Shown here one piece after another: positions 18,106 to 27,748 of a stretch of 64,000 nt of DNA. The notes beneath the pieces are model-generated. The model was given only the letters and a program-made list of their open reading frames with translations. It did not search any database and had not been told where the DNA came from. The position numbers and the translations under genes were made by a program. Location: the NCBI GenBank assembly GCA_963750715.1, contig CAVVRP010000016.1, forward strand, positions 338,437 to 402,436. The letters are read 5' to 3'. Origin of the DNA: JAGVSR01 sp963750715. GTDB taxonomy: Bacteria > Pseudomonadota > Alphaproteobacteria > Rhizobiales > Hyphomicrobiaceae. How positions within the stretch are numbered: the stretch's first letter is position 1; each line of letters starts with the position of its first letter.

Positions 18106-18933
18106 TCAGAGTATGTCGCGATCGTGGGTTGGTTTGCGGCCCTCGTGGCTTGAACCGCAGGAAGGGCACATTACCTCGGCGCGGTTGATCGGGAAGCCGC
18201 ATTTGCACAGCGTATGCTCGCCCGGCGCGACGCCTTGCACCACCGACACCCGCTCATCGAAGACGAAGCAGGCGCCATCCCACATGCTGGCGTCCAGTGG
18301 CACGTCTTTGAGATACTTCAGGATGCCGCCATCGAGATGATAGACCTCCGGAAACCCGAGCGAGAGCATATAGGCGGATGCTTTCTCGCAACGGATGCCG
18401 CCCGTGCAGAACATGGCGACCTTCGTGTGAACAGCCGGATCGAGATTTGCCTTCACGAAGTCCGGAAACTGAGAGAACGAGCCCGTACCGGGGTCGATAG
18501 CGCCGCGAAACGTGCCGATGGCGACCTCGTAGTCGTTTCGCGTGTCGATGACGACGACGTCGTCGCGCGAGATCAACGCGTTCCATTCATGCGGCTTGAC
18601 ATAGGTTCCAACGCGGCTCGCTGGATCGGTCTGCGGCGCGCCGAAGGTCACGATCTCCTGTTTGACCTTAACCTTCATCCGCTGGAATGGGCGTTCGCTC
18701 GCCCGCGAGAGCTTGACACTCAGATCGTGAAACGGTGGCACCGACCTCAGCCGGTCCACCACCATAGCTACTGCGAAACCCTCGCCCGCAATTGTTCCGT
18801 TGATACCTTCGTGGGCGACAAGAATAGTACCCGTCGTCCCCGCCTGCGCGCAGACCTCCTGCAACCGGTCACGCAAAGCGTCCGGATCCGGAATATGCGC
18901 AAACTTGTAAAAGGCGCAGACGGTATAGGTCAT
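18106..18933 (-). CDS. trhO: tRNA uridine(34) hydroxylase TrhO (rhodanese family)
   Basis: TrhO makes 5-hydroxyuridine at the wobble position of tRNA in an oxygen-dependent step. The 275-residue protein has the N-terminal acylphosphatase-like domain (FYKFAHIPDPDALRDRLQEV, then HEGINGTIAG), a rhodanese domain with VVVIDTRNDYEV and the catalytic loop FCTGGIRCEKASAYM, and a C-terminal cysteine cluster (CKCGFPINRAEVMCPSCGSS). Length and motifs match the YceA/TrhO family. It stands alone, on the strand opposite to the TPR remnant. Confidence 0.95.
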   Translation of the reverse strand: MTYTVCAFYKFAHIPDPDALRDRLQEVCAQAGTTGTILVAHEGINGTIAGEGFAVAMVVDRLRSVPPFHDLSVKLSRASERPFQRMKVKVKQEIVTFGAPQTDPASRVGTYVKPHEWNALISRDDVVVIDTRNDYEVAIGTFRGAIDPGTGSFSQFPDFVKANLDPAVHTKVAMFCTGGIRCEKASAYMLSLGFPEVYHLDGGILKYLKDVPLDASMWDGACFVFDERVSVVQGVAPGEHTLCKCGFPINRAEVMCPSCGSSHEGRKPTHDRDIL

Positions 18934-19199
18934 ACGATGGTGGCATCCTGCCGGGTGACGGCGGCGATGGCGTTCGGTGGACTACGCGCGACGAAGGCCA
19001 TATTCGTCAATAGCCGAGGAAACGATGTCCGAGCCGTTCGCGTGCTGCGGACATCAGACGTCGGGATGAAGCTCATCACAGCAATCGGCCGGACGTGACC
19101 CACCACGGCGGCATGTTACTTGGTTGTTGACGTAGGAATGAACGGACCTACCCAGGGACCCGGGACGGACAGCTCTGACCGCACGTGTAGGCCGAGCGG

Positions 19200-21638
19200 C
19201 TAGACGTCCAGGTTGGCGACCGTGAGGGCGTTTTCCTGAATGAAATCGCGGCGCGGCTCCACCACGTCGCCCATCAACTTGGTGAAGATTTCATCAGCCT
19301 CGGCCAGTTCGCTCACCTTCACTTGAAGCAGGGTCCGGGCATCACGGTCGAGCGTGGTTTCCCACAACTGCTCGGGGTTCATTTCGCCCAGACCTTTGTA
19401 GCGCTGGAGCGAGATGCCCTTGCGGCCGGCATCGTAGACCGCCTCGAGCAAGGCGCGCGGGCCGAAAACTGGCGTCACGTCCTCCTTGCGCTTTAAACGC
19501 GCCGGTTTGCCAAAGATCTCGGACAGGAAGGTCTGCTTTTCGTTGAGTTGGCGCGCATCGAGCGACGCCAGCATGGCCCGGTCGAGCGCATGCGCCTCGG
19601 CGACACCGCGGACTTCGCGGCGGAACACGAAACCATCGTCGCCGTAGCGGCCGTGCCAGCCGGTCTCGGTTTCCTCGGCCATCAGGTCGAGACGGTGCGC
19701 GATGGCGTCGGCACGCGCCTGAGCGGCTTCGGCCGACTGCGTCACTGCCGGATCGAATAGGCCACCGATGGCGGCCTGCTCAACGACCATACGTGAATAC
19801 CGCGAATGCAGCTGATCGATCAACGAGACGATTCCGCGGCACTGATCCACGATATCTCGCAGGTCCTTGCCGCCGCGCTGCACGCCGCTGTCTGAGACGA
19901 ACACGGTGTCTTCCAGACCGCTGTCGATTAGATAATCTTCGAGCGCGCGCTGATCCTTAAGGTAGGTGCCCGATTTGCCCCGCGTCACCTTATATAGCGG
20001 CGGCTGCGCGATATAGACGTGCCCCTTTTCGATCAATTCCGGCATCTGCCGGTAGAAGAACGTCAGCAGCAAAGTGCGAATGTGCGCGCCGTCGACATCT
20101 GCGTCGGTCATGATGATGATCTTGTGGTACCTCAGCTTCGAGATATCGAAGTCGTCGCGGATGCCGGTGCCCAGAGCGCCGATGATGTTGGTTACCTGCT
20201 CCGACGACAGCATCTTGTCGATGCGCGCACGCTCCACGTTGAGGATCTTGCCGCGGATCGGCAGCACGGCCTGATACTCGCGCTTGCGTCCCTGCTTGGC
20301 GGATCCACCTGCCGAGTCGCCCTCGACGATGAACATCTCGGTGTTGGCCGGATCGCGATCCTGGCATTCGGCAAGCCCGCCGGGCAGCCGTAATCCGTCG
20401 AGCGCGCCCTTGCGCCGCGTCAATTCTCTCGCCTTGCGAGCTGCTTCGCGTGCCAGTGCGGCTTCGACGATCTTGCCGACGATGCTCTTGGCTTCCTTGG
20501 GATGCTCCTCGAACCACGCGGCGAGCTGATCGCCAACCACGTTTTCGACCACGGGCTTCACTTCTGACGAGACGAGCTTGTCCTTCGTCTGCGAGGAAAA
20601 CTTCGGGTCTGGAACTTTGACAGAGAGAACGCAGGTCAGGCCTTCTCGCGCGTCTTCGCCCGACAGATCGACTTTTTCCTTCTTGGCGATGCCGCTTTCA
20701 CCCGCGTATTTGTTAACGACGCGGGTGAGAGCGCCACGGAACCCGGCCAAATGCGTGCCACCGTCGCGCTGCGGAATGTTGTTGGTGAAGCACAGCACAT
20801 TTTCGTGGTAGCTGTCGTTCCACCAGAGTGCGACCTCGACGCCGATGCCATCCTTGTCGGAGCGGATCATGAGCGGTTCAGAGATCAGCGCCTGCTTGGA
20901 GCGGTCGAGATAGCGGACGAACTCGGCCGTGCCGCCCTCGTAGAAGAACTCCTCGCGCTTCACATCGGCATGGCGTGCGTCCGTCAGAACGATCCGCGCA
21001 CCCGAATTCAGGAATGCCAGTTCGCGCAGGCGGTGCTCGATCGTCGCGTAGTCGAACTCGACCATCGTGAAAGTCGCCAGAGACGGCAGGAAACTGACCT
21101 CGGTGCCGCGCTGACCCTTGGCGTCCCCGATCAACTTGAGCGGAGCCGTCGCGACACCGTCGCGGAACTCGATGGCGTGCTCCTTGCCTTCGCGCCAGAT
21201 GCGCGCCCTGAGCCACGTCGATAAGGCATTGACGACCGAAACGCCGACGCCGTGAAGGCCACCGGAGACCTTATAGGAATTCTGGTCGAATTTGCCGCCA
21301 GCATGAAGTTCCGTGAACACGATCTCGGCCGCCGAACGCTTCGGCGCCTGGTCGTCGTCCTTTTTGATGCCGGTCGGAATACCGCGCCCGTCATCGCGCA
21401 CGGTAACGGAGCCATCCGGATTGAGCGCGACTTCGCAACGCGTGGCATGGCCGGCGAGCACCTCGTCGATGGCATTGTCCACCACCTCGTAGATCATGTG
21501 GTGGAGGCCCGATCCGTCATCGGTATCGCCGATGTACATGCCCGGCCGCTTGCGCACCGCGTCGAGGCCCTTCAGCATCTTGATGCTGTCCTCGCCATAC
21601 TCTTCGGCGGCCGGCTTCTTGGCGGGTTGAGCGCTCAT
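19200..21638 (-). CDS. gyrB: DNA gyrase subunit B
   Basis: This is the ATPase subunit of gyrase, which drives negative supercoiling. The 812-residue protein has the GHKL ATPase motifs VRKRPGMYIGDTDDGSGLHH, DNAIDE and GGLHGVGVSVVNALS, the TOPRIM signature FIVEGDSAGGSAKQGR with TDADVDGAHIRTLLLTFFYR, and the C-terminal RYKGLGEMNPEQLWETT. It is last in the block dnaA-dnaN-recF-gyrB, the classical bacterial origin-proximal order. A 156-bp gap separates it from recF. Confidence 0.98.
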   Translation of the reverse strand: MSAQPAKKPAAEEYGEDSIKMLKGLDAVRKRPGMYIGDTDDGSGLHHMIYEVVDNAIDEVLAGHATRCEVALNPDGSVTVRDDGRGIPTGIKKDDDQAPKRSAAEIVFTELHAGGKFDQNSYKVSGGLHGVGVSVVNALSTWLRARIWREGKEHAIEFRDGVATAPLKLIGDAKGQRGTEVSFLPSLATFTMVEFDYATIEHRLRELAFLNSGARIVLTDARHADVKREEFFYEGGTAEFVRYLDRSKQALISEPLMIRSDKDGIGVEVALWWNDSYHENVLCFTNNIPQRDGGTHLAGFRGALTRVVNKYAGESGIAKKEKVDLSGEDAREGLTCVLSVKVPDPKFSSQTKDKLVSSEVKPVVENVVGDQLAAWFEEHPKEAKSIVGKIVEAALAREAARKARELTRRKGALDGLRLPGGLAECQDRDPANTEMFIVEGDSAGGSAKQGRKREYQAVLPIRGKILNVERARIDKMLSSEQVTNIIGALGTGIRDDFDISKLRYHKIIIMTDADVDGAHIRTLLLTFFYRQMPELIEKGHVYIAQPPLYKVTRGKSGTYLKDQRALEDYLIDSGLEDTVFVSDSGVQRGGKDLRDIVDQCRGIVSLIDQLHSRYSRMVVEQAAIGGLFDPAVTQSAEAAQARADAIAHRLDLMAEETETGWHGRYGDDGFVFRREVRGVAEAHALDRAMLASLDARQLNEKQTFLSEIFGKPARLKRKEDVTPVFGPRALLEAVYDAGRKGISLQRYKGLGEMNPEQLWETTLDRDARTLLQVKVSELAEADEIFTKLMGDVVEPRRDFIQENALTVANLDV

Positions 21639-21794
21639 TCGGTTCTCGTTTCAACGATATCTGCGATGGCCTACCCTTATATCACAGAAGCGCTTAGTAC
21701 GGCGAACAAACGACCGTCGGAACGCTGGCGCACGTCGGAAAATTTGCATTAAAAATCAATGCGTTGCTTGCTACCGTTTTGAGTGGTTGATTTC

Positions 21795-22952
21795 TCACGA
21801 CGACGCGGTGACGCGCCCCTCCCGCGCCTGCCAGAATCCGGCCCTTCCATCGAGGCCCGAGAACGCCGGACGGTCGGTTCCCGTCATCCATGCCTGGGAG
21901 CCCAGACGGATGATCTCATCGAACAGGGCGGCTCGCCGCTGGTCGTCGAGATGCGCGGTCACTTCGTCGAGGAGCAGGATGGGGGCGCATCCATCGCGGC
22001 GCTCCGCGACAAGCTCCGCGTGCGCCAGGACGAGACCGAGCAGAAGCGCCTTCTGCTCCCCGGTGGAGCACAGCTTCGCTGGCATCGTCTTGGCGCCGTG
22101 CGTCACCACGAGATCGGCGCGGTGGGGACCTTCCAGCGTGCGGCCGGCGGCGCGATCGCGTTCGCGTCCGCCCCGCAGGGCCCGCATGTAAAGATCCTCG
22201 ACATCGACAGCCGCGCGTTGGGAAAGTTCCGTTTCGATAGTGCCTTCAAGCTCTATGCCGGCCCAGGGGAATGGCGACTGCGGATCGCGTGCCAACCGGC
22301 TTTGCGTGATAACGTGCAGTGCGCCGACCGCCTCGACTCGCGCCGCTGCGATGGCAACGCCAGTCTCAACCATCATCTGCTCCAGGCCTTCGAAGCGCGA
22401 TGCGTCTCGCACGCCATCCGATAGAAGACAGTTGCGCTGCTGCATGGCGCGTTCGAACCGGCTGGCGCGCTTGGCGTGCTCGGAATCGAAACACAGGACC
22501 AGCCTGTCGAGAAAGCGCCGGCGTTCGGACCCGGGCCCCGTGAACAGACCGTCCATCGCGGGCGTAAGCCAGACCATCTCGACATAGTCGGCGAGCACGC
22601 CCGAACCGGATTTCGTTTCGCCGTTGAGGCGCACAATGCGGCCGCTTCGCTCGCCGTGCGATCCCGTCGCCAGTCCCGTTCCAACGTCGATCGCACCAAG
22701 CAGCGTGTTGATGCGCGCGGCGACCGACCATGACCCGTCGCCGCCCGCGTGAGCCAGATCCGCGAACGGCGCGCGTCGCAGGCCTTGGCCTGGAGCCAGC
22801 AGCGATACGGCTTCGAGAAGGTTCGTCTTACCCGACCCGTTGGGACCGGTCAGCACTTGCGGCTCGGGGCCGAGGTCGAGAGCAAGCGTGGCGTAGTTCC
22901 GAAACGACGTCAGCGCGATGCGTTCGACCCATAGCCGGCGATCGGCGATCAA
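21795..22952 (-). CDS. recF: DNA replication/repair protein RecF
   Basis: RecF is an SMC-like ATPase that loads RecA at single-strand gaps with RecO and RecR. The 385-residue protein has VERIALTSFRNYATLALDLG, the Walker A GPNGSGKTNLLEAVSLLAPG, the signature STGEQKALLLGLVLAHAELV and the Walker B PILLLDEVTAHLDDQRRAAL. The start in this frame is TTG at 22952, two bases past the dnaN stop, so translation is probably coupled to dnaN. Confidence 0.96.
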   Translation of the reverse strand: MIADRRLWVERIALTSFRNYATLALDLGPEPQVLTGPNGSGKTNLLEAVSLLAPGQGLRRAPFADLAHAGGDGSWSVAARINTLLGAIDVGTGLATGSHGERSGRIVRLNGETKSGSGVLADYVEMVWLTPAMDGLFTGPGSERRRFLDRLVLCFDSEHAKRASRFERAMQQRNCLLSDGVRDASRFEGLEQMMVETGVAIAAARVEAVGALHVITQSRLARDPQSPFPWAGIELEGTIETELSQRAAVDVEDLYMRALRGGRERDRAAGRTLEGPHRADLVVTHGAKTMPAKLCSTGEQKALLLGLVLAHAELVAERRDGCAPILLLDEVTAHLDDQRRAALFDEIIRLGSQAWMTGTDRPAFSGLDGRAGFWQAREGRVTASS

Positions 22953-22953
22953 C

Positions 22954-24072
22954 TCACACCCGCATCGGCATGAGCACGTAAAGGGCGCTCTCGTCGTCGG
23001 CGTCGCGAATCATGGTGGGTGAACCAGAATCCGCCAGCATGAACCGCGCTTCCTCGCTGCCAAGCTGGTTGGCGATATCAAGGAGATAACGAGCGTTGAA
23101 GCCGATCTCCAATGGTGTCGATGAATACGTCGCGCTGATCTCTTCCGTGGCGCTTCCGCCTTCCGGGTTGGTGACCGACAGGATCAACTTGTCCTTGGCG
23201 ATATTCAACTTGACCGCGCGACCGCGTTCGCTGGCAATCGTCGACACCCGGTCGACAGCGCTTATGAAGTCGGCATTGGGAACCCGCAGTTCCTTGTCAT
23301 TGTTCTGCGGGATGACGCGGCCGTAATCGGGGAACGTGCCGTCGATCAGCTTCGATGTCAGCGTCACGCTGCCCATCTCCATGCGCACCTTGGACGGGCT
23401 GACGCTGATCTTGACGCTGTCGCCGCCGTCCTCGATCAGACGCTGCAGTTCGGTGACCGTCTTTCGTGGAATGATGATGCCGGGCATGCCCTCGGCACCC
23501 TTGGGCCGAGTCATTTCAGCTTGAGCCAGACGATGCCCGTCGGTTGCCACCGCACGCAGGAACGGCGTTTTGCCGGTATCGACGGTGTGCAGAAAGATGC
23601 CGTTGAGGTAGTAGCGGGTCTCTTCCGTTGAGATGGCGAAGCGCGTCTTGTCGATCAGCCGCTTCAACTCGGCAGCCTCGACCTCGAACTTGTGGCCGAA
23701 ATCGCCCGCGGCGATGTCGGGGAAATCCTCAGGCCCCAGAGACTGCAATGCGAAGCGCGACGAGCCTGCCGATATGGTCACTCGCTCCTTTTCTGCGTCG
23801 CGCTTGATTTCGATCTGGCTGCCGTCAGGAAGCTTGCGCACGATGTCGTGCAGCAGATGCGCCGGTACGGTCACTGCTCCAGACTGGCCGACATTGGCCT
23901 TGACCTCCTCGACGACCTCGCGTTCGAGGTCGGTCGCCTTCAACTCGAGGGAATTCTGCGAGGCGCGAAGCAGCACGTTGGAGAGAATGGGAATGGTCGT
24001 GCGCCGTTCCACTACGCTCGTCACGTGTCCGAGCGCCCTCAGAAGTTCGCCTCTTTCGATCACCAGCCGCAT
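22954..24072 (-). CDS. dnaN: DNA polymerase III beta sliding clamp
   Basis: This is the ring clamp that tethers polymerase III to DNA. I chose ATG at 24072 (MRLVIERGELLRALGHVTSV), giving 372 residues, the usual length; an ATG five codons upstream is in frame. Conserved stretches include RTTIPILSNVLLRASQNSLE, FAISTEETRYYLNGIFLHTV and the C-terminal YVLMPMRV. The gene is followed immediately by recF. A 318-bp gap to dnaA carries the dnaA terminator, so dnaN probably has its own promoter. Confidence 0.98.
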   Translation of the reverse strand: MRLVIERGELLRALGHVTSVVERRTTIPILSNVLLRASQNSLELKATDLEREVVEEVKANVGQSGAVTVPAHLLHDIVRKLPDGSQIEIKRDAEKERVTISAGSSRFALQSLGPEDFPDIAAGDFGHKFEVEAAELKRLIDKTRFAISTEETRYYLNGIFLHTVDTGKTPFLRAVATDGHRLAQAEMTRPKGAEGMPGIIIPRKTVTELQRLIEDGGDSVKISVSPSKVRMEMGSVTLTSKLIDGTFPDYGRVIPQNNDKELRVPNADFISAVDRVSTIASERGRAVKLNIAKDKLILSVTNPEGGSATEEISATYSSTPLEIGFNARYLLDIANQLGSEEARFMLADSGSPTMIRDADDESALYVLMPMRV

Positions 24073-24390
24073 AGGTTGCCTCGGCACCTGTCATGAATTC
24101 AAGCACATGCCCCCTGCCGGGCGATGTGCCCGCGGCCCGTGCCTCGCGACGCTGAAGCGGGCCGGTCTGGCCGCATGCGATGGAAGGGATTCGCGTGAGG
24201 ACGGCACTTGACCCGATATGGCAGCCGTTTTCAAGGGGCGGAACGCCTGGGAGGGTTATTATGCCCCCATCCATCGCGGTATATGGGGCGCAGAAAAAGG
24301 GGCGGCACAAGAGTGCCGCCCCCGCTTACCGGAGCCACCAGCCGAAATTGCCCTCAACAACTGTCCGCTACCGGATCCCGTGCACCTGGC
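24073..24390. other. dnaA-dnaN intergenic region
   Basis: The 318-bp gap holds no convincing gene. It contains a strong factor-independent terminator for dnaA (24293-24322). The remaining ~220 bp on the dnaN side should contain the dnaN promoter, but I could not pick -35/-10 elements with confidence. Confidence 0.6.
24293..24322 (-). terminator. Rho-independent terminator of dnaA
   Basis: A perfect 10-bp inverted repeat (GGGGCGGCAC at 24299-24308, GTGCCGCCCC at 24313-24322) with a 4-base loop is followed on the minus strand by TTTTTC. It sits 70 bp after the dnaA stop codon. Confidence 0.9.
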
Positions 24391-25908
24391 TCAGTGGGCG
24401 AGCATTTTCTTCAATTCCTCAAGTTCGTCCCGAAGCCTCTGGTTGGCGTTCAATTCGCCCTCGATCTTGCGGATTGCGTGAAGCACCGTCGTGTGATCGC
24501 GGTTGCCGAAGCGGCGTCCGATCTCGGGCAGCGAACGAGCTGTCAGCTGCTTGGCGAGGTACATGCCGATCTGGCGCGGCCAAACCACCGAACGATGCCG
24601 GCGCTGCGACAGGAGATCACCTTTCGAGACGCCGAAGTGACGCGAGACGATGCGCAGAATATCCTCGATCTTGATGCGGCGCGGCTCGAAGCCCTGCACC
24701 AGATCGCGGATAACGGTTTCGACGATATCGAGCGTCAGCGGCGAACGGACATGCTGCCAGGTAAGATGCAGGCGGTTGACCGCGCCTTCGAGTTCACGGC
24801 CGCTTTCTGTCAGGCGCGCCGCCAGCAGTTCGATGATCTCGCGCGACAAGCCGAACGAAGCTTCGAGGGACTGCTTCTCGGCGATCCGGCGCTCGATGAC
24901 CTTAATCCGCAACTCCTCGTCGAAGTGGCCGATCTCGGTGACGAGACCCCGCTGCAAACGAGAGCGCATGCGCTCGTTCAGGCGCTCGATGTGAGCTGGG
25001 GCGCGAGCCGAGGCCACGACAACCTGACGGCCCCCGTCGAGCAGGGCGTTAATGATGTGGTCGAACTCCTGCTCCGTCTTCTCGCCCTGCATGAACTCCA
25101 GGTCGTCGATCAGAAGCATGTTGATCGAGCGGAACCGCTCCTTGAAGGCCAGCGGATCGGAGCTGCGCAGGGCTTCCACGAACTGGTAGCGGAAGCGCTC
25201 GGCCGTCAGATAGAGCACGTTTGGCTGTGGTGCCCGTCGCCGAACGTCCCATGCGATTGCCTGCAGAAGATGGGTTTTTCCAAGCCCGACCTGGGAATGG
25301 ATGAAGAGCGGATTGATGCCCGGATTTCCCGTCATGACCGTCTCTGCGGCCTGCACGGCGGCTGCGTGCGCGAGCCGGTTGGGAGGGCCGACGACGAACG
25401 TCTCGAATGTATGGTGCGGATCGAGAGGCGATCCTTCGAGGCCAGAAGCTTGTGAGCGGCCGATGACCGCCGGCTGCAGCCGTACGAACTTCTGGCGCTG
25501 AAGATCCGTGTCGCTGGACGGTAGCGGAAGTCGCGCCTCAGCTCCTCCATCGCGCGCGGCCGCACCGTTCGCGGGCAGCGCAACCGGCTGCCGCGCAGTT
25601 GCGTTCCCAGGCTGGCGCAAGGCCACGTCGACACGCTCGGCACCCTTGAACTCGGCCCGGCAGCACATCAGTAGGTCGTCGCTGTAATGAGACTGAATCC
25701 AGTTGCGCAGGAACTTCACCGGCACGGATGTCCGCACAGTGGCGCCGTCGAAGCCCTCGAACTCGAGCGCCTTGAACCAGCTTGTGTAGATATCGTCCCC
25801 CAACCGTGCGCGAAGGAGGGCGTGAACCTTCTTGCCACGTGTTTCCTCACCTGCCACTGCATCTTTTGTCGAAGGACCGGCTAGATCGGCCGTCGCGATC
25901 GTCTGCAT
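24391..25908 (-). CDS. dnaA: Chromosomal replication initiator DnaA
   Basis: DnaA is the AAA+ initiator that melts the origin and loads DnaB. The 505-residue protein has domain I (KKVHALLRARLGDDIYTSWF), a long low-complexity linker around residues 100-165, the AAA+ core with Walker A SQVGLGKTHLLQAIAWD and Walker B NMLLIDDLEFMQGEKTEQEF, and the C-terminal DNA-binding signature IGRRFGNRDHTTVLHAIRKI. It is complete. Upstream is a small gap, a rhodanese gene, then a 750-bp gene-free region that may be the origin. Confidence 0.98.
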   Translation of the reverse strand: MQTIATADLAGPSTKDAVAGEETRGKKVHALLRARLGDDIYTSWFKALEFEGFDGATVRTSVPVKFLRNWIQSHYSDDLLMCCRAEFKGAERVDVALRQPGNATARQPVALPANGAAARDGGAEARLPLPSSDTDLQRQKFVRLQPAVIGRSQASGLEGSPLDPHHTFETFVVGPPNRLAHAAAVQAAETVMTGNPGINPLFIHSQVGLGKTHLLQAIAWDVRRRAPQPNVLYLTAERFRYQFVEALRSSDPLAFKERFRSINMLLIDDLEFMQGEKTEQEFDHIINALLDGGRQVVVASARAPAHIERLNERMRSRLQRGLVTEIGHFDEELRIKVIERRIAEKQSLEASFGLSREIIELLAARLTESGRELEGAVNRLHLTWQHVRSPLTLDIVETVIRDLVQGFEPRRIKIEDILRIVSRHFGVSKGDLLSQRRHRSVVWPRQIGMYLAKQLTARSLPEIGRRFGNRDHTTVLHAIRKIEGELNANQRLRDELEELKKMLAH

Positions 25909-26020
25909 GTGCTACCCCCGCACTTTCATTCCGACCCTCAACCCGACCGGGCACGACTTCGCCGTTGCCGTTTGCCTCTGCAAACAGCGCCGCGTGATCC
26001 GATCAATCAAAAGTGGACGC

Positions 26021-26464
26021 TTAGCCCTGTTCCCAAGGCAGGCCCGCCGCTTTCCAGCCGGCGACGCGTCCCCTGTGGCGTTCGGTATCGAGAGGGCCCT
26101 CGAAACCTTCACCCACGTTGCGGCAGCGCTTGAAACCAGCTCCCGCCATTAGTTCCGCAGCCATTCGGCTGCGGCCGCCCGACCGGCATAGGAAGAACAC
26201 TTCCGTGTCCTTTCTCACGCCGGCCTGATCAAGCAGCCCTCCTAGACGGTCCGCGAACCCGGGATCGATCCGGTTGTCGGGAAACGTCTGCCACTCGACC
26301 AAAATCACCCGTTTGCCGACATTCGACAAATCAGGCACTCCGACAAAAGCCCATTCCGCTCGAGTCCGCACATCGACCAGAACAGAACCGTTGTCCTCTT
26401 CGAGCCGCGACCAGACGTCCGCAACCGAGACATCCCGCACCGGCTCAACCGATCCCGACTCCAA
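26021..26464 (-). CDS. Rhodanese-like domain protein
   Basis: This single-domain sulfurtransferase-like protein has 147 residues. The domain is bounded by VWSRLEEDNGSVLVDVRTRA and GWKAAGLPWEQG. The active-site loop is FFLCRSGGRSRMAAELM, with the persulfide-forming Cys present. No signal peptide is seen. It lies between dnaA and the putative origin, on the same strand as dnaA. The sulfur acceptor is unknown. Confidence 0.88.
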   Translation of the reverse strand: MESGSVEPVRDVSVADVWSRLEEDNGSVLVDVRTRAEWAFVGVPDLSNVGKRVILVEWQTFPDNRIDPGFADRLGGLLDQAGVRKDTEVFFLCRSGGRSRMAAELMAGAGFKRCRNVGEGFEGPLDTERHRGRVAGWKAAGLPWEQG

Positions 26465-27156
26465 TTCAACTCCTCCAAGCGACGGCAGAAGTAGAGGGCA
26501 AGTAACAACCCAATCCGAACCACTCGACGCAAGTCTTGTGATATTTACGAAACTATTCGAAGTCCGACTCCCAGATAAACCTGGAAGAGACTTGAGAACT
26601 CAAGATGGTTTGACGATGAATCCCAGACCTAAAACGCTGCACACTGGGGCTCGACGCTCGTCGATACTGAAAACCTGACACAATGGGCAAGGACGCGCCC
26701 GGCACTGGGAGATTAAGTAATCGTTAAAGGCTCGGGACGCAAGCACCGGGACGTCGAAGACCCGCGCCAGGCTACAGTGGAAAAGTCATATCCCGAAGTT
26801 AACAAACGCAAACAGCACTCTTTCAAAACATATTGTTAAGTGGAGAAATTATGGCCGTCTTTTTGGTTCAAACTGAATCAATGATGCCTTGGAAAAAGTG
26901 ACTGGCAAGAGTCGTTTTTCTCCCGGTCTGAAGCCGCCCACTTTGCCCCGCAATCCACAGGCAAGGACGCCATTCCGATGTGAATCCACTGGGTTACGCA
27001 TGTTCAAATTTCGACGAAGGAGGACCTGTTGCTGCTTCCTTTGTGGCGAACATGACACAATGGCGACAGCAAAGTATCGATCATCCCACTCAAAGCACGA
27101 TTTTGCCGCCGGACGCGTGCCGACCGGATCCGGCTATGACACTGTAAAATAGACAG
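26457..27156. other. Candidate chromosomal origin of replication (oriC)
   Basis: About 700 bp next to the dnaA-dnaN-recF-gyrB block lack any credible gene and are more AT-rich than the surroundings. They contain six GANTC methylation sites (26457, 26566, 26618, 26875, 26909, 26982), a perfect CtrA-type TTAA-N7-TTAA, an AT-rich stretch around 26798-26852, and two near-consensus DnaA boxes (reverse complement TTTTCCACT at 26776-26784, CAATCCACA at 26951-26959). No perfect TTATCCACA was found. The call is inference from position and motif content; in some relatives the origin lies by hemE instead. Confidence 0.45.
26713..26727. promoter_or_regulatory. CtrA-type binding site TTAA-N7-TTAA
   Basis: TTAA at 26713-26716 and TTAA at 26724-26727 are separated by exactly seven bases, matching the full consensus of the alphaproteobacterial cell-cycle regulator CtrA. 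It lies in the gene-free region upstream of dnaA, where CtrA represses initiation in Caulobacter. Confidence 0.55.
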
Positions 27157-27180
27157 AAAAAGCCGAGCACTTGACCCGGC
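27157..27180 (-). terminator. Rho-independent terminator of rpsT
   Basis: On the minus strand GCCGGG and CTCGGC form a six-pair stem (one G-U) around a seven-base loop, followed by a run of five T. It lies 35 bp after the rpsT stop. Confidence 0.7.
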
Positions 27181-27214
27181 CTCTCAAAATAGAACGAGCA
27201 GGCGACCAGACCAA

Positions 27215-27478
27215 TCAGGCCATCGCCTTGACCCGGGCAGCAAGGCGCGAAACCTTTCGCGCGGCGGTCTTCTTATGGAACAGGCCCTTCTGAGCGGTGC
27301 GAACCAGTAGCGGCTCGGTAGCAAGAAGCGCGGATTTCGCCTTCGCCTTGTCTCCCGACGCGATCGCCTCCTCTACCGAGCGGATCTCGCCTTTGACCCG
27401 TGTCTTACGAGCCTTGTTAATCTCGGTGCGGCGGATCATCTGACGCGCGGCTTTCTTCGCCGACGACGTATTGGCCAT
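27215..27478 (-). CDS. rpsT: 30S ribosomal protein S20
   Basis: S20 is a primary binder of 16S rRNA in the small subunit. ATG at 27478 (MANTSSAKKAARQMIRRTEI) gives 87 residues, the usual size; the frame continues upstream without protein character. The protein is basic and helical, with KARKTRVKGEIRSVEEAIAS and GLFHKKTAARKVSRLAARVK. It has its own promoter and terminator. rpsT close to dnaA is the standard arrangement in Hyphomicrobiales. Confidence 0.97.
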   Translation of the reverse strand: MANTSSAKKAARQMIRRTEINKARKTRVKGEIRSVEEAIASGDKAKAKSALLATEPLLVRTAQKGLFHKKTAARKVSRLAARVKAMA

Positions 27479-27597
27479 GAAACTGCAGTCCTTTGTGTTG
27501 CGTCGCGACCAGCTTTGGAACTGTGCGCGTAATGCGCGAGCGCCCAGTCGAATGAGCATAGATCCAGATCCAGTCTTCCGGCTGGACGATGGGCAGT

Positions 27598-27626
27598 CGT
27601 ATAACGGGGTCCCCGGTTTCGGTCAA
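27598..27626 (-). promoter_or_regulatory. Sigma-70-type promoter for rpsT
   Basis: On the minus strand TTGACC (27626-27621) and TATACG (27603-27598) are separated by 17 bp. This is a near-consensus vegetative promoter about 120 bp upstream of the rpsT start codon, consistent with a ribosomal protein gene. Confidence 0.7.
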
Positions 27627-27748
27627 CCCGGCCGATACATGTCTGATACATGAGGGTAAGCATTCCGCAGTGGCGCGCTTTCTTCTGGCGCGCCAGAACG
27701 CAACCATAGTCGCAATCAAGTAATGACCCGAACCAAGAAGGTCCCAAT

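Noticed and set aside
24208..25455. Plus-strand open frame of 415 codons across dnaA
   Set aside because: Antisense to dnaA, whose motifs are unambiguous.
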